Positions 1-8,162 of a stretch of 64,000 nucleotides of DNA are shown piece after piece. Origin of the DNA: Thermohalobaculum sp039513195 (lineage in GTDB: Bacteria > Pseudomonadota > Alphaproteobacteria > Rhodobacterales > Rhodobacteraceae); contig JBCCRM010000016.1 in the NCBI GenBank assembly GCA_039513195.1, positions 1 to 64,000 of the forward strand. The letters are read 5' to 3'. A program made the translations under genes and the position numbers. Each line of letters begins with the position of its first letter. The stretch's first letter is position 1. The notes under the pieces were generated by a model. That model was not told the DNA's origin and ran no database searches. It was given only the letters and a program-made list of their open reading frames with translations.

Positions 1-490
1 CTAGTCCTCTGAGAACAGGGCGGAACACGAAGTATAGGCCCGGGAAAGGGCGGCGTCGGCGCCAAAGGGTAGGTTGAGCAACGACGGGCGGAAGCCGGTC
101 ATGCCCCGGGCCGTCGGGTCGGCAACGTAGACCTTGGAGGGACATGTCCCTCTGAGCCGTCGCGAAACGGCAATCACGCGATCCCCCGCGGCGGCCTCGC
201 CGGTCTTTGCTGCCTCAGGCCCGTCGTCCCAGTCAAGTCCGCGCCGCGCTTGGCTCTTTAAAGTCCTGATCTCACGAGCTTTTCGCGTAAAGAGTTGCAG
301 CGGCTCTGAGGCGGCGACGCGTTTGTGAAGATCGACGGGACCGGCTGCTTGATGCCAGAGCATGGCACCGCTGCACCCCGACCCGGCGAGCCGGTAACAT
401 CTGAGCGGGAGTGCGCCCGGGGGTTTCCAAGCGCGTCCGGGGCAATATCTTCGCGAGATGTCGAAACGCTGCCTGCTCCCTGCCTGACCA
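1..490. other. Upstream region with no supported gene
   Basis: This 490-base stretch precedes the DNA ligase gene. A minus-strand open frame ends with a stop at the very first bases, but its translation is low-complexity (rich in Ala, Arg, Gly) and overlaps the ligase start. I cannot support it as a gene. Ligases of this type usually follow a ligase-associated exonuclease gene, but none is present here. Confidence 0.5.
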
Positions 491-2071
491 ATGCGCGCCT
501 TCTCGCAGCTTTTGGAGGGGCTGGTCTTTACCCCCTCCCGCAACGCCAAGCTGCGGCTGTTGGAGGCATATTTCCGCGCGACACCAGACCCCGACCGTGG
601 TTGGGCCCTCGCAGCGCTGGCGGGAGGGTTAGAGCTGCCCGCGGTCACGCCGTCGCGCATCCGGGGGCTGGTCGAGGAGCGCGTCGACCCGGTGCTATTC
701 CGCTACTCCTACGACTATGTCGGCGATTTGGCGGAGACGGTCGCGCTAATCTGGCCGGGCGAGCCCGAGGGCGACCCTCCCCGGCTGTCGGAGGTTGTGG
801 AGGCGCTCCGAAGCGCGGGCAAGGTCAAGGCTGGTGCGGTATTGGCGGGGTTCTGCGACCGGCTCGCGCCGTCGGACCGGCTGGCGTTGATAAAGCTCGC
901 GACCGGGGGCATGCGGGTCGGGGTGTCGGCGCGGCTGGCCCGGACCGCGCTTGCGACAATGGGAGAGCGCCCTTTGGAGCGGCTCGAGGAGCTGTGGTTC
1001 GGGGTTGCCCCACCCTATCAGCCGCTCTTCGCATGGCTGGACGGTGGGCCGGAGCCGTCGGTGGACCTGTCGCTCGCCTTTCGCCCGATGATGCTCGCCA
1101 ACCCGGTGGAGGATCGGATCGAGAGCCTGGACCCCGCCGCCTATCTGGCAGAATGGAAATGGGACGGGATCCGGGTCCAAGCGGCCTGCTTCGACGGCCA
1201 GCAAGCGCTTTATTCCCGTACCGGCGAGGATATTGGCCCAGCCTTCCCAGATATCCTGGGGGCCATGGCCTGGGAAGGTTGTGTGGATGGGGAGCTCTTG
1301 GTGGTGCAGGACGGTGTCGTCCAGCCCTTCGCGACGCTTCAGACGCGGCTGGGGCGGAAGACCGTCTCGGCCGGAATGCTGGCAAAGGCGCCGGCACATC
1401 TGAGGCTCTATGACCTCCTCCATGACGGACAGGAGGATGTGCGGGCGCTGCCCTTGGAGGACCGGCGCACGCGGCTGCAGCGCTGGCTCGCAGCGAACCG
1501 TCCGGCGCGTACCGACCTTTCGGAGAGCATCCCCTTCGAGACTTGGGGAGAGCTTGCTGCGCTACGCGACGGCGCCCGCGCCTCGGGCCAAGAAGGTCTC
1601 ATGCTGAAGCGCCGGGAGGCGCCCTATACAGGCGGGCGACCGATGGGTCCTTGGTTCAAATGGAAGCGTGACCCGCTAACCGCGGACTGCGTGCTTGTCT
1701 ATGCGCAGCGTGGGCACGGGAAACGGTCGTCCTTCTATTCGGACTATACCTTCGCGGCCTGGCGCAGCGGCGAAGCAGGAGAGGAATTGGTGCCGGTCGG
1801 TAAGGCCTATTCGGGTTACACGGACGAGGAATTGCGGCACCTGGACCGTTGGATCCGCAACAACACCGTCGACCGATACGGTCCGGTCCGCGCGGTGCGC
1901 CCGCAATTGGTGCTTGAGATCGCGTTCGACGCGGTTCAGCACTCGACACGGCACAAATCCGGCATCGCAATGCGCTTTCCGCGGATAAAGCGGATCCGCT
2001 GGGACAAGCCCGCGTCGGAGGCGGAGCGACTGTCGACCCTGGAGGGCTGGGTGGAGACGGCGGCGGAATAG
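491..2071 (+). CDS. ATP-dependent DNA ligase (cisplatin damage response type)
   Basis: This 526-aa protein is an ATP-dependent DNA ligase that would seal nicks during DNA repair. The adenylation motif K-W-D-G-I-R lies at residues 223-228, with K223 the predicted AMP-accepting lysine. The N-terminal 200 residues match the accessory DNA-binding domain of the family, and the C-terminal 130 residues match the OB-fold domain (EIAFDAVQHSTRHKSG, then RFPRIKRIRWDK). Length is typical of the family known as cisplatin damage response ligase. The start M-R-A-F is the usual family start, although no strong ribosome binding site precedes it. In many proteobacteria this gene sits with a ligase-associated exonuclease and a DEXH helicase; neither is in the window, so the gene stands alone or its partners lie elsewhere. 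It converges with the acetyltransferase gene downstream. Confidence 0.95.
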   Translation: MRAFSQLLEGLVFTPSRNAKLRLLEAYFRATPDPDRGWALAALAGGLELPAVTPSRIRGLVEERVDPVLFRYSYDYVGDLAETVALIWPGEPEGDPPRLSEVVEALRSAGKVKAGAVLAGFCDRLAPSDRLALIKLATGGMRVGVSARLARTALATMGERPLERLEELWFGVAPPYQPLFAWLDGGPEPSVDLSLAFRPMMLANPVEDRIESLDPAAYLAEWKWDGIRVQAACFDGQQALYSRTGEDIGPAFPDILGAMAWEGCVDGELLVVQDGVVQPFATLQTRLGRKTVSAGMLAKAPAHLRLYDLLHDGQEDVRALPLEDRRTRLQRWLAANRPARTDLSESIPFETWGELAALRDGARASGQEGLMLKRREAPYTGGRPMGPWFKWKRDPLTADCVLVYAQRGHGKRSSFYSDYTFAAWRSGEAGEELVPVGKAYSGYTDEELRHLDRWIRNNTVDRYGPVRAVRPQLVLEIAFDAVQHSTRHKSGIAMRFPRIKRIRWDKPASEAERLSTLEGWVETAAE

Positions 2072-2097
2072 GATGGCGGCCTTGGAAGAGGCCGCGG

Positions 2098-2145
2098 GCG
2101 TGCCCCCGCCACCCCCACCCACCCACCCAGGCGCCGGGGGCACGC
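2098..2145. terminator. Large hairpin between convergent genes, possible bidirectional terminator
   Basis: Perfect 10-bp inverted arms (GCGTGCCCCC at 2098-2107 and GGGGGCACGC at 2136-2145) enclose a 28-base loop. The element lies 27 bases after the ligase stop and 36 bases after the acetyltransferase stop, as expected for a shared terminator. There is no T-tract on either strand, so intrinsic termination is uncertain. Confidence 0.45.
2112..2128 (-). other. G-quadruplex motif
   Basis: On the minus strand this reads as four runs of at least three G separated by single T bases. Such one-base-loop motifs are known to form very stable parallel quadruplexes. It occupies the loop of the hairpin at 2098-2145. 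Confidence 0.6.
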
Positions 2146-2180
2146 GGAAAGACCCGACAGCCAGAGCGGGATCATGAGCT

Positions 2181-2780
2181 TCAGAGGGCGCGTAACCAGA
2201 ACTGCATGGGCTTTTCCGTCTCCCCTGCTTGGCCGATCTCACGCCACGGGAAGTGCGCAATCAATCCGTCGACCGGCGCATAGCCGCGCTTTCGCCAGAA
2301 GGGATCAAGCGGGCTGTAATCGGGCGGACGCTGCGGGTGATCCGTCGGCCGGATGACCGCGCAGAAACAGGCGTAGCGTCGCCCGAGCGACCGAGCCTGC
2401 GCCTCGCGGTGGTCGAAAAAGGCGTGGCCGATCCCCCGCCCACGATAGTCCGGCAAGAGCACCGACTCACCGCAATAGAAGATCTCGTCGAGCCGACGGC
2501 CCCGTTCCGCAAAGGGTTGAGCGAACGCCTCCGCGTGGTCTTCCATCGGCGCGCCTGTGGCGGCACCGACCAGTCTGTCCCCGTCCCACGCGCCGACCAC
2601 AACGGCCCCAGGGCTATCCGCATACGCGCGAAGATAGCTCTCCTCGTAGGCGCGGTCGCCGTCGTAGAGATAGGGATAGGCTCGGAAAACCTTGATACGC
2701 AGCGCTGCCAAAGCAGGCAGGGCATCGGCGAGATCGATACCCGACAGTGGCGCGATACGGCTCTCTCCGGCGGCTTCCAT
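2181..2780 (-). CDS. GNAT family N-acetyltransferase
   Basis: This 199-aa protein is predicted to transfer an acetyl group from acetyl-CoA to an unknown amine. The acetyl-CoA pyrophosphate loop is visible as LPDYRGRGIGHAFFDHRE in the middle of the protein, preceded by the beta strand GESVLL. The N-terminal half (RIKVFRAYPYLYDGD, then GAWDGDRLVGAATG) and the C-terminal FWRKRGY are typical GNAT fold elements. I chose the ATG at 2780; an upstream TTG in frame would add 12 residues, and neither has a strong ribosome binding site. It follows the hydantoinase-like gene by about 50 bases on the same strand and may be co-transcribed. The substrate cannot be told from sequence. Confidence 0.85.
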   Translation of the reverse strand: MEAAGESRIAPLSGIDLADALPALAALRIKVFRAYPYLYDGDRAYEESYLRAYADSPGAVVVGAWDGDRLVGAATGAPMEDHAEAFAQPFAERGRRLDEIFYCGESVLLPDYRGRGIGHAFFDHREAQARSLGRRYACFCAVIRPTDHPQRPPDYSPLDPFWRKRGYAPVDGLIAHFPWREIGQAGETEKPMQFWLRAL

Positions 2781-2828
2781 CACGGGACCATGGCCCGGCG
2801 GCGTAGGGAACCGCAAGCTCGGGTTCCA

Positions 2829-4886
2829 TCAGGCACCGCCGCCCATGGCCGTATCGGCCGCGTGACGCGGCCGTCCCGTCCCGGTTACAGTGAGGCGTGC
2901 CTCGATGACCATGTTCTGACCCTCCACCGCAACCTCGTCGATCTGACGGTCGGCTGCGATGGAGACCGTCTCTGCCCCTGCCGCCGCGGCGGCGGCGGCG
3001 ACGATCTCCCGCAGGGCGGTATCCGCGGCACGGAGAGCATCCTCCAAACCGTCGAAATCAGTCGGTCCCCCGGGCAAATGGGCGCGGAACCGACCCTCGG
3101 CGGGGCGGGTGACAACCACCTCTCGCCGGATCTCGACACGCCCAACCACAGCGCCGATGGCATTAGCGACGTCGGCATCGGCGTCGATCATCAGCTGGGC
3201 ACTCAGGAGCTCCGCTATCGGCGGATAATGGGTCGCGGCGGAAGCGCCAAGGGCGATGAGCGGCGCGCCTAGACCCACCGAGGGGCGCAGAAAGCCGCGG
3301 TGCCGGTCGAGGGCCAGGCGACTTAGAAGGGTACCCGAGGGTTCGGCGGCATCGATCCCGTCCGCCGCCGCCGCCGCATCGACGATCACTTCGGCCGATC
3401 GGCGGTGCAAGGCCGCCAGAACCGCGCCTGCCAGCGCCTCCGGCCCAGCTGCCAACGGGCGACCATTGGCCCCGAGCTGTCGCGACAGGAGCTGCCCCGC
3501 CTTGCGCGCCGCTGCCGTGTCCCAATCGGCCATCGCGCCGGTGATGTGGGCGGCATCGGTCGGGGTGAAGCCTGCCTCCGCGAGCAGCCCCCGGGCCAGA
3601 AGCCGCGCAAAAGCGGTCCGGTCCGGCCGAGTGTTCAGCAACGCTTGCAAGGCGATCGGCGCAGCATCGAAGCGCGCCAGAAGCTCCGCCTCCCTCGGCT
3701 TCAATCCGCGGCTGTCGCCCTGTCCTGTGGCTACCGCGAAACCGGCGTCGAGCGGATGGGGCCGCGACCGCGCGGATTGACGGTCGAGCGCCTCGTGGAT
3801 CGCCGCGCCGTGCTCCGCGGCTAGAAGCGCCACCGGCACCACCCGCCGCGGGCCTAGCGCGATCCCCAAGGCCTGCCCAATCTCGCTGGAAAGATGCACT
3901 TGCGAGTCGCCGCCGAGGCCATGGGTCTGCATCGCGACCGCTTCGACCATCGTCCGGTTGCCGCCGACTGAAGCACCGTCCGGATCCAACCGCGGCCGAC
4001 CCTCTGCCAGGACCGCAACATCGGTGGTGGTGCCGCCGATATCCGAGACGATCGCCGTCTCCTCGCCGCTGAGCCAGGCCGCCCCCACGAGGCTCGCCGC
4101 AGGACCCGAGAGGATCGTCTCCACCGGTCTCTCCCTTGCGAGCGCCGACGAGATCAATGCACCGTCGCCGCGCACCACCATCAGGGGCGCGGCGATCCCC
4201 CTTGCCGCCAAGAGACCCTCGGTGGCGACGATCAGCCGGTCGATCATCGGGATTAATCGGGCGTTCAACAAAGCGGTGAGCGCCCGGCGCGGGCCACCCA
4301 CCTTGCCCGTCAACTCATGCGAACAGGTGATCGGTAGATCCGTCTCCGCCTGGATGATCGTCCGGGCGGCGCATTCATGGGCGGGATTGCGCACCGAGAA
4401 ATGCCCACAAACCGCGAGTGCCGCGACGTTGAGTTTGGCAAGCGCGGCCCGCAAGGCAGCGGCATCGAAGGTCGCTCGCTCCGCGCCCATGGCATCGTGC
4501 CCGCCAGACAGAGCAATGAGCGGGGTGTCTTCCAAGGCTGCGCCCAGCCCTTGGCGCGACAGATCGGCTGCGTCGAAGCCGATCATCACCAAACCTGCCG
4601 GCGCGCCTTTCCCCTCGACCAGCGCATTCGTGGCAAGCGTGGTCGACAGTGAAACGAGAGAAACGCGGTCCGGCCCGACCTCAGCTTCGGCGAGTACCGC
4701 GGACAGCGCAGCCCCAATGCCCAGGCTGAGATCGCCATGGGTGGTGAGCCGCTTGGCCTTTGCGATCATGCGTCCCCGCCGACCGGCCGTCGAGGCCTCC
4801 TCCATCACGACCGCGTCGGTGAACGTCCCGCCGGTATCGATGCCGATCGAGACCTGACCCTCGATCCCTGCGGAATGGCCCTGCAT
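2829..4886 (-). CDS. Hydantoinase A / oxoprolinase family protein
   Basis: This 685-aa protein belongs to the HyuA/oxoprolinase ATP-dependent amidohydrolase family, which hydrolyses cyclic amides such as hydantoins, 5-oxoproline or N-methylhydantoin. The ASKHA-type nucleotide-binding motifs are clear: IGIDTGGTFTDAV near residue 15 and the second phosphate motif IVSDIGGTTTDVAVL near residue 280. A further family landmark is ETILSGPAASLVGA. Family members often work with a HyuB subunit encoded next door, but no hyuB-like gene is present here; the downstream neighbour is an acetyltransferase. The start is an ATG behind a G-rich stretch. The substrate is unknown. A single-subunit activity or a distant partner are both possible. 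Confidence 0.9.
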   Translation of the reverse strand: MQGHSAGIEGQVSIGIDTGGTFTDAVVMEEASTAGRRGRMIAKAKRLTTHGDLSLGIGAALSAVLAEAEVGPDRVSLVSLSTTLATNALVEGKGAPAGLVMIGFDAADLSRQGLGAALEDTPLIALSGGHDAMGAERATFDAAALRAALAKLNVAALAVCGHFSVRNPAHECAARTIIQAETDLPITCSHELTGKVGGPRRALTALLNARLIPMIDRLIVATEGLLAARGIAAPLMVVRGDGALISSALARERPVETILSGPAASLVGAAWLSGEETAIVSDIGGTTTDVAVLAEGRPRLDPDGASVGGNRTMVEAVAMQTHGLGGDSQVHLSSEIGQALGIALGPRRVVPVALLAAEHGAAIHEALDRQSARSRPHPLDAGFAVATGQGDSRGLKPREAELLARFDAAPIALQALLNTRPDRTAFARLLARGLLAEAGFTPTDAAHITGAMADWDTAAARKAGQLLSRQLGANGRPLAAGPEALAGAVLAALHRRSAEVIVDAAAAADGIDAAEPSGTLLSRLALDRHRGFLRPSVGLGAPLIALGASAATHYPPIAELLSAQLMIDADADVANAIGAVVGRVEIRREVVVTRPAEGRFRAHLPGGPTDFDGLEDALRAADTALREIVAAAAAAAGAETVSIAADRQIDEVAVEGQNMVIEARLTVTGTGRPRHAADTAMGGGA

Positions 4887-5022
4887 CGCGCCCCCATGCC
4901 CATCGGAGGCGTCTGGCTAACAGCTGCAGATCCCCATGGCCAGATATCCAGCACTTACGGGTTGGCGGCGCATCCGAGGCCAGGGCCCCGAATGCGCAAT
5001 TCTCGGGCGAATTCCTCCGCGC

Positions 5023-5280
5023 TTAGGCGGCGCGGCTCCGGGCAACGATCTCTTGATCCGACGTGTCCTCTGACTCTGTCAGACGGCGGGTTGAGTCGGC
5101 GACCTGCCCGACACCATCGCGGACGCACGCCAACAACATGCGCGTTTCAAGGTCAAGACGCGCTCCCTGCGTCATCAGATACTGCTCAATCACGAACTCG
5201 ATGTTGGTTAGCGGGAGATGAACCCTACTCATCACCTCCGATATCCGCTCCCGTTCCGAGCGGGCGTGGCATTTAACCAT
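5023..5280 (-). CDS. Small conserved-looking hypothetical protein
   Basis: This 85-aa protein is soluble, with no signal peptide or membrane segment. It has an acidic-hydrophobic helical core (LTNIEFVIEQYLMTQGARL, then LETRMLLACVRDGV) followed by a polar Ser/Thr/Glu tail. I do not recognise the family with certainty, but the core resembles short helical proteins seen in Rhodobacterales. The ATG at 5280 has GGAG about 10 bases upstream; an in-frame GTG at 5292 is an alternative. It stands alone between the hydantoinase-like gene and mnmD, both on the same strand. Its upstream region (5293-5475) is AT-rich and may hold a promoter. Confidence 0.55.
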   Translation of the reverse strand: MVKCHARSERERISEVMSRVHLPLTNIEFVIEQYLMTQGARLDLETRMLLACVRDGVGQVADSTRRLTESEDTSDQEIVARSRAA

Positions 5281-5475
5281 TGCGCCTGTCACTCCGTCGT
5301 TTGTGTTGCGCTTGTGCTCAACATTCTGTTTGCCGGATTTGCCTCATAACCCGGTCTACAAATTGTCGATGTAGTTGGTTAATCAGGTGTAAACACAATA
5401 TCTCGCTTCCGGATCCGCTGGCGCCAATTTTTCATAAAACCTTGAAAAATCAGTCGGTTGTAGATCAATGATTTT

Positions 5476-6177
5476 TTATCCACGATGATCGCTGGCAAGT
5501 GACCCAACGGTAATCTCGCGTTTGCGGCCGAATCCCGGCACGCGCCGGAGCAAAAATCCGGCAGCGGCGAGGCCCCGGCGCACCCGGCCCGCTGCGGTAT
5601 AGGTGGCCAACGTCCCCCCGGGCGCTGTTCTGCGTCCGACCGCAGCGAGGAGCTGCGGCTCCCACATTTCCGGATTTCGAGCGGGCGCAAAGCCGTCGAG
5701 GAACCAGGCATTCGCTTTTCCCTTCCAGGCAGGCACCGTCTCACGGGCATCGCCCAAAACCACCTCCAGCCGCGCGTCACCAAAGTCATAAAGGCCACCG
5801 CCTCGCCAGCGCCCGAGGAGTTCCGCCGCTTCCACAGCCAGTTCTGGCCAGGGCGAGAGCGCGCGCGCCATCTGCGCCCGGCTAAGTGGCGCGATTTCGA
5901 AGGACGTCATTCGCAACTCCGCGCCCGGCGCAGCAACGTTTCTCCAGAGATGCCAGGAAAGCAGGAACGACAACCCCGTGCCAAACCCCAATTCGGCGAT
6001 CTGAAATCCGCTGGCAGCCGATCCCCAACGCTCGGCGAGGCGGTTGCCCTGCAAGAAGACATGCGCGGTCTCTGCCAGCCCGTCTTCGCGGGCATAATAG
6101 GGATCCGCATAGCGCACCGAAACCGGCACATCGCCGTCTTCCCAGCGAATGTCCGCAGATGGTTCCGCATGGCTCAT
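5476..6177 (-). CDS. mnmD: tRNA (mnm5s2U34)-methyltransferase MnmD
   Basis: This 233-aa enzyme is predicted to methylate nm5s2U to mnm5s2U at wobble position 34 of certain tRNAs, using S-adenosylmethionine. It corresponds to the methyltransferase half of the bifunctional MnmC of E. coli. The SAM-binding motif AELGFGTGLSF is at residues 61-71, the DUF752 signature FLDGFAPARNPEMW at 159-172, and the C-terminal GFGRKREITVG matches family members. The ATG at 6177 has a GAGAGGA ribosome binding site seven bases upstream. It is transcribed divergently from the carbonic anhydrase gene, and an FAD oxidoreductase that could supply the second MnmC activity lies just beyond that gene. Confidence 0.9.
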   Translation of the reverse strand: MSHAEPSADIRWEDGDVPVSVRYADPYYAREDGLAETAHVFLQGNRLAERWGSAASGFQIAELGFGTGLSFLLSWHLWRNVAAPGAELRMTSFEIAPLSRAQMARALSPWPELAVEAAELLGRWRGGGLYDFGDARLEVVLGDARETVPAWKGKANAWFLDGFAPARNPEMWEPQLLAAVGRRTAPGGTLATYTAAGRVRRGLAAAGFLLRRVPGFGRKREITVGSLASDHRG

Positions 6178-6277
6178 GGGCGAATCCTCTCGCCGCGCGC
6201 CCCGTTGGGCCGATTGACACCCTCTTCTTTTAACGCGAGACCGCGCCAGGGGGAGTAGAGCGTTGGAGCCAAGGGGG

Positions 6278-6901
6278 ATGGAGACCATCGAGGCACTGCA
6301 GAACGGCTATAGGCAGTTCCGCAGCGGATCGTATCGCCGCGATCGAGCGCTCTACGAGGCGCTCGGCAGCGGTCAGAGCCCAAAGATCATGATAATCGCC
6401 TGCGCGGACAGCCGCGCCGATCCGGCCTCGATCTTCTCGGCGGCACCGGGACAACTCTTCATCGTGCGCAACGTCGCCAATTTGGCACCGCCTTACGAAA
6501 CCAGGGGCACCTATCACGGGGTCAGTGCGGCCGTTGAGTTCGCCGTGACCGGCCTTTGCGTCCGGCATATCGTCGTGATGGCCCATGGCGGCTGCGGCGG
6601 CATCAAAGCCTCTCTGACCGCAGCGGAGAGCGGGCCAGTCGGAAGCTTTATCGGGCCTTGGGTGTCGATCCTAGACCAGGCTCGAGACGCCGTCTTGGCG
6701 GAGGGCCATGCCGACCCGCAACGGGCCCTGGAACATCGTGGGGTGGGTGTGTCGCTTGGAAATCTGATGACATTTCCCTTCGTTGCGGAGGCCGTCGCGG
6801 CGGGTCGGCTTTCGCTGCACGGCGCCTGGTTTGCCATTGCAACGGGCGAGCTCTTTTGGCGCAACCCTGCGACGGGCGTGTTCGAGGAAGTGGCCACCTG
6901 A
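6278..6901 (+). CDS. Beta-class carbonic anhydrase
   Basis: This 207-aa enzyme interconverts CO2 and bicarbonate. The zinc ligands of beta carbonic anhydrases are all visible: C42 with the D44/R46 dyad in ACADSRADP, and H103 and C106 in MAHGGCGGI. The protein has no signal peptide, so it should be cytoplasmic. The ATG at 6278 has GGAG about nine bases upstream; a TTG at 6263 is the only in-frame alternative. It lies between the divergent mnmD and the FAD oxidoreductase gene, which starts 27 bases after its stop, so these two plus-strand genes may be one transcript. Confidence 0.95.
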   Translation: METIEALQNGYRQFRSGSYRRDRALYEALGSGQSPKIMIIACADSRADPASIFSAAPGQLFIVRNVANLAPPYETRGTYHGVSAAVEFAVTGLCVRHIVVMAHGGCGGIKASLTAAESGPVGSFIGPWVSILDQARDAVLAEGHADPQRALEHRGVGVSLGNLMTFPFVAEAVAAGRLSLHGAWFAIATGELFWRNPATGVFEEVAT

Positions 6902-6928
6902 CCGAAATGGACACAGGATCGCAAAGAG

Positions 6929-8059
6929 ATGGTCGAACGGGTCGATGTGGCAATCGTCGGTGGCGGAGTGTTCGGGCTTTGGACCGCTTATCACCTCGGT
7001 GAGGCAGGGCTAAAGGTGGCGGTCTTGGAGGTGGAACGGGCAGGCAGCGGCGCATCCGGAGGGCCGGTAGGCGCCCTGACGCCGCACATGCCGCGCGGCT
7101 GGCGCCCGTTCAAAGCCTTCCAACGGGATGCACTGATGGACCTGCCCATGGTCTCCGATCTCCTGCACGCGCAGACCGGCATCGATATCGGCTATCGGCG
7201 TGTCGGCCGGCTGACACCCTTGCGGGACAACGCCGCGCGGATGCGCGCCAGCCAACAGATCGAGGCGGCGGAGACCCACTGGCAGGGATACGCGCGCTGG
7301 ACGGTTCACAAGACCCTGCCCGACGCAGCGCGCGGCTGGCTGTCGGACGATGCCTGCGCTCATGGCTTGCAGGGCGATACCCTCTCGGCTCGCTTGACGC
7401 CGACCGCCTATCTCGGCGCGCTGCGGGCCGCCGTGGCGCAACGGGCCTCGCTGAGGGAGGGCTGGCGGGTCCATGAGGTCCGGTCCGACCGGCTCCGCGC
7501 GGACCAAGGGGATTTGATGGCAGCACAGGTGGTGCTGGCGGGCGGTTGGCGCGCCCTGGCGCCCCTGGTGCCGCAGCCCGATTTGCCGCCGATGCGTGGG
7601 GTGAAGGGCCAGGCCGCGTTGCTGCAATGCGCGGCGCCTGCGGATCTGCCGGTGTTGCATGCCGACGGTATCTTCGTCACCCGCCAAGGTCTGGAGCGTG
7701 TCGCCGTGGGATCCACCTCCGAGCGGGACTGGACGAGCGACGGACCGGACGCGGCGCTCGACGACCTCCTCCGGCGCGCACGCCATCTCGTGCCACCCCT
7801 GGCCAATGCCCCGGTGATCGCCCGATGGGCCGGCATTCGCCCGCGCGGGCCAGGCCGGGAGCCGCTGGTTGGGCCATTGCCTGGCGCGCCGCATCTGATC
7901 GCCGCCACGGGCGGGTATAAAATCGGTCTGGGCATCGGGCACCGGGTGGGAGCCGCGATCGCCGCGCTGATAACCGGTCAAGCCGGGCCGCCTCTGCCGG
8001 AGAGCTTCTTGCCGTCCGCCTTTCATGACCCTGCCCAACGATCGAAGACGGACAACTGA
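6929..8059 (+). CDS. FAD-dependent oxidoreductase, DAO family, possible MnmC oxidase-domain counterpart
   Basis: This 376-aa protein is a D-amino-acid-oxidase-like flavoprotein. The Rossmann FAD-binding motif VAIVGGGVFGLWTAYHLGEAG sits at the N-terminus (near residues 6-25), and the C-terminal FAD contact appears as GGYKIGLGIGHRVG. Relatives include glycine oxidase and the oxidase half of MnmC, which converts cmnm5s2U to nm5s2U in tRNA. Because mnmD lies less than 1 kb away, I infer that this may be the separate MnmC(o)-like partner, but the sequence alone does not exclude a glycine or amino-acid oxidase. The ATG has AGGA nine bases upstream. The neighbour upstream is carbonic anhydrase. Confidence 0.75.
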   Translation: MVERVDVAIVGGGVFGLWTAYHLGEAGLKVAVLEVERAGSGASGGPVGALTPHMPRGWRPFKAFQRDALMDLPMVSDLLHAQTGIDIGYRRVGRLTPLRDNAARMRASQQIEAAETHWQGYARWTVHKTLPDAARGWLSDDACAHGLQGDTLSARLTPTAYLGALRAAVAQRASLREGWRVHEVRSDRLRADQGDLMAAQVVLAGGWRALAPLVPQPDLPPMRGVKGQAALLQCAAPADLPVLHADGIFVTRQGLERVAVGSTSERDWTSDGPDAALDDLLRRARHLVPPLANAPVIARWAGIRPRGPGREPLVGPLPGAPHLIAATGGYKIGLGIGHRVGAAIAALITGQAGPPLPESFLPSAFHDPAQRSKTDN

Positions 8060-8162
8060 ACCCGTTCTCGCATCCTGCCCCAAAGGCTTGACGGCGAATG
8101 GCGCTCGGCATCAAACAGGGGCAAAGCGTGCCCCACTGCACGCGCCACCGTGGGAGAGTTCC

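Noticed and set aside
1..660. Minus-strand frame overlapping the ligase start
   Set aside because: Composition is typical of a shadow frame, it overlaps the ligase by 170 bases and matches no family I know.
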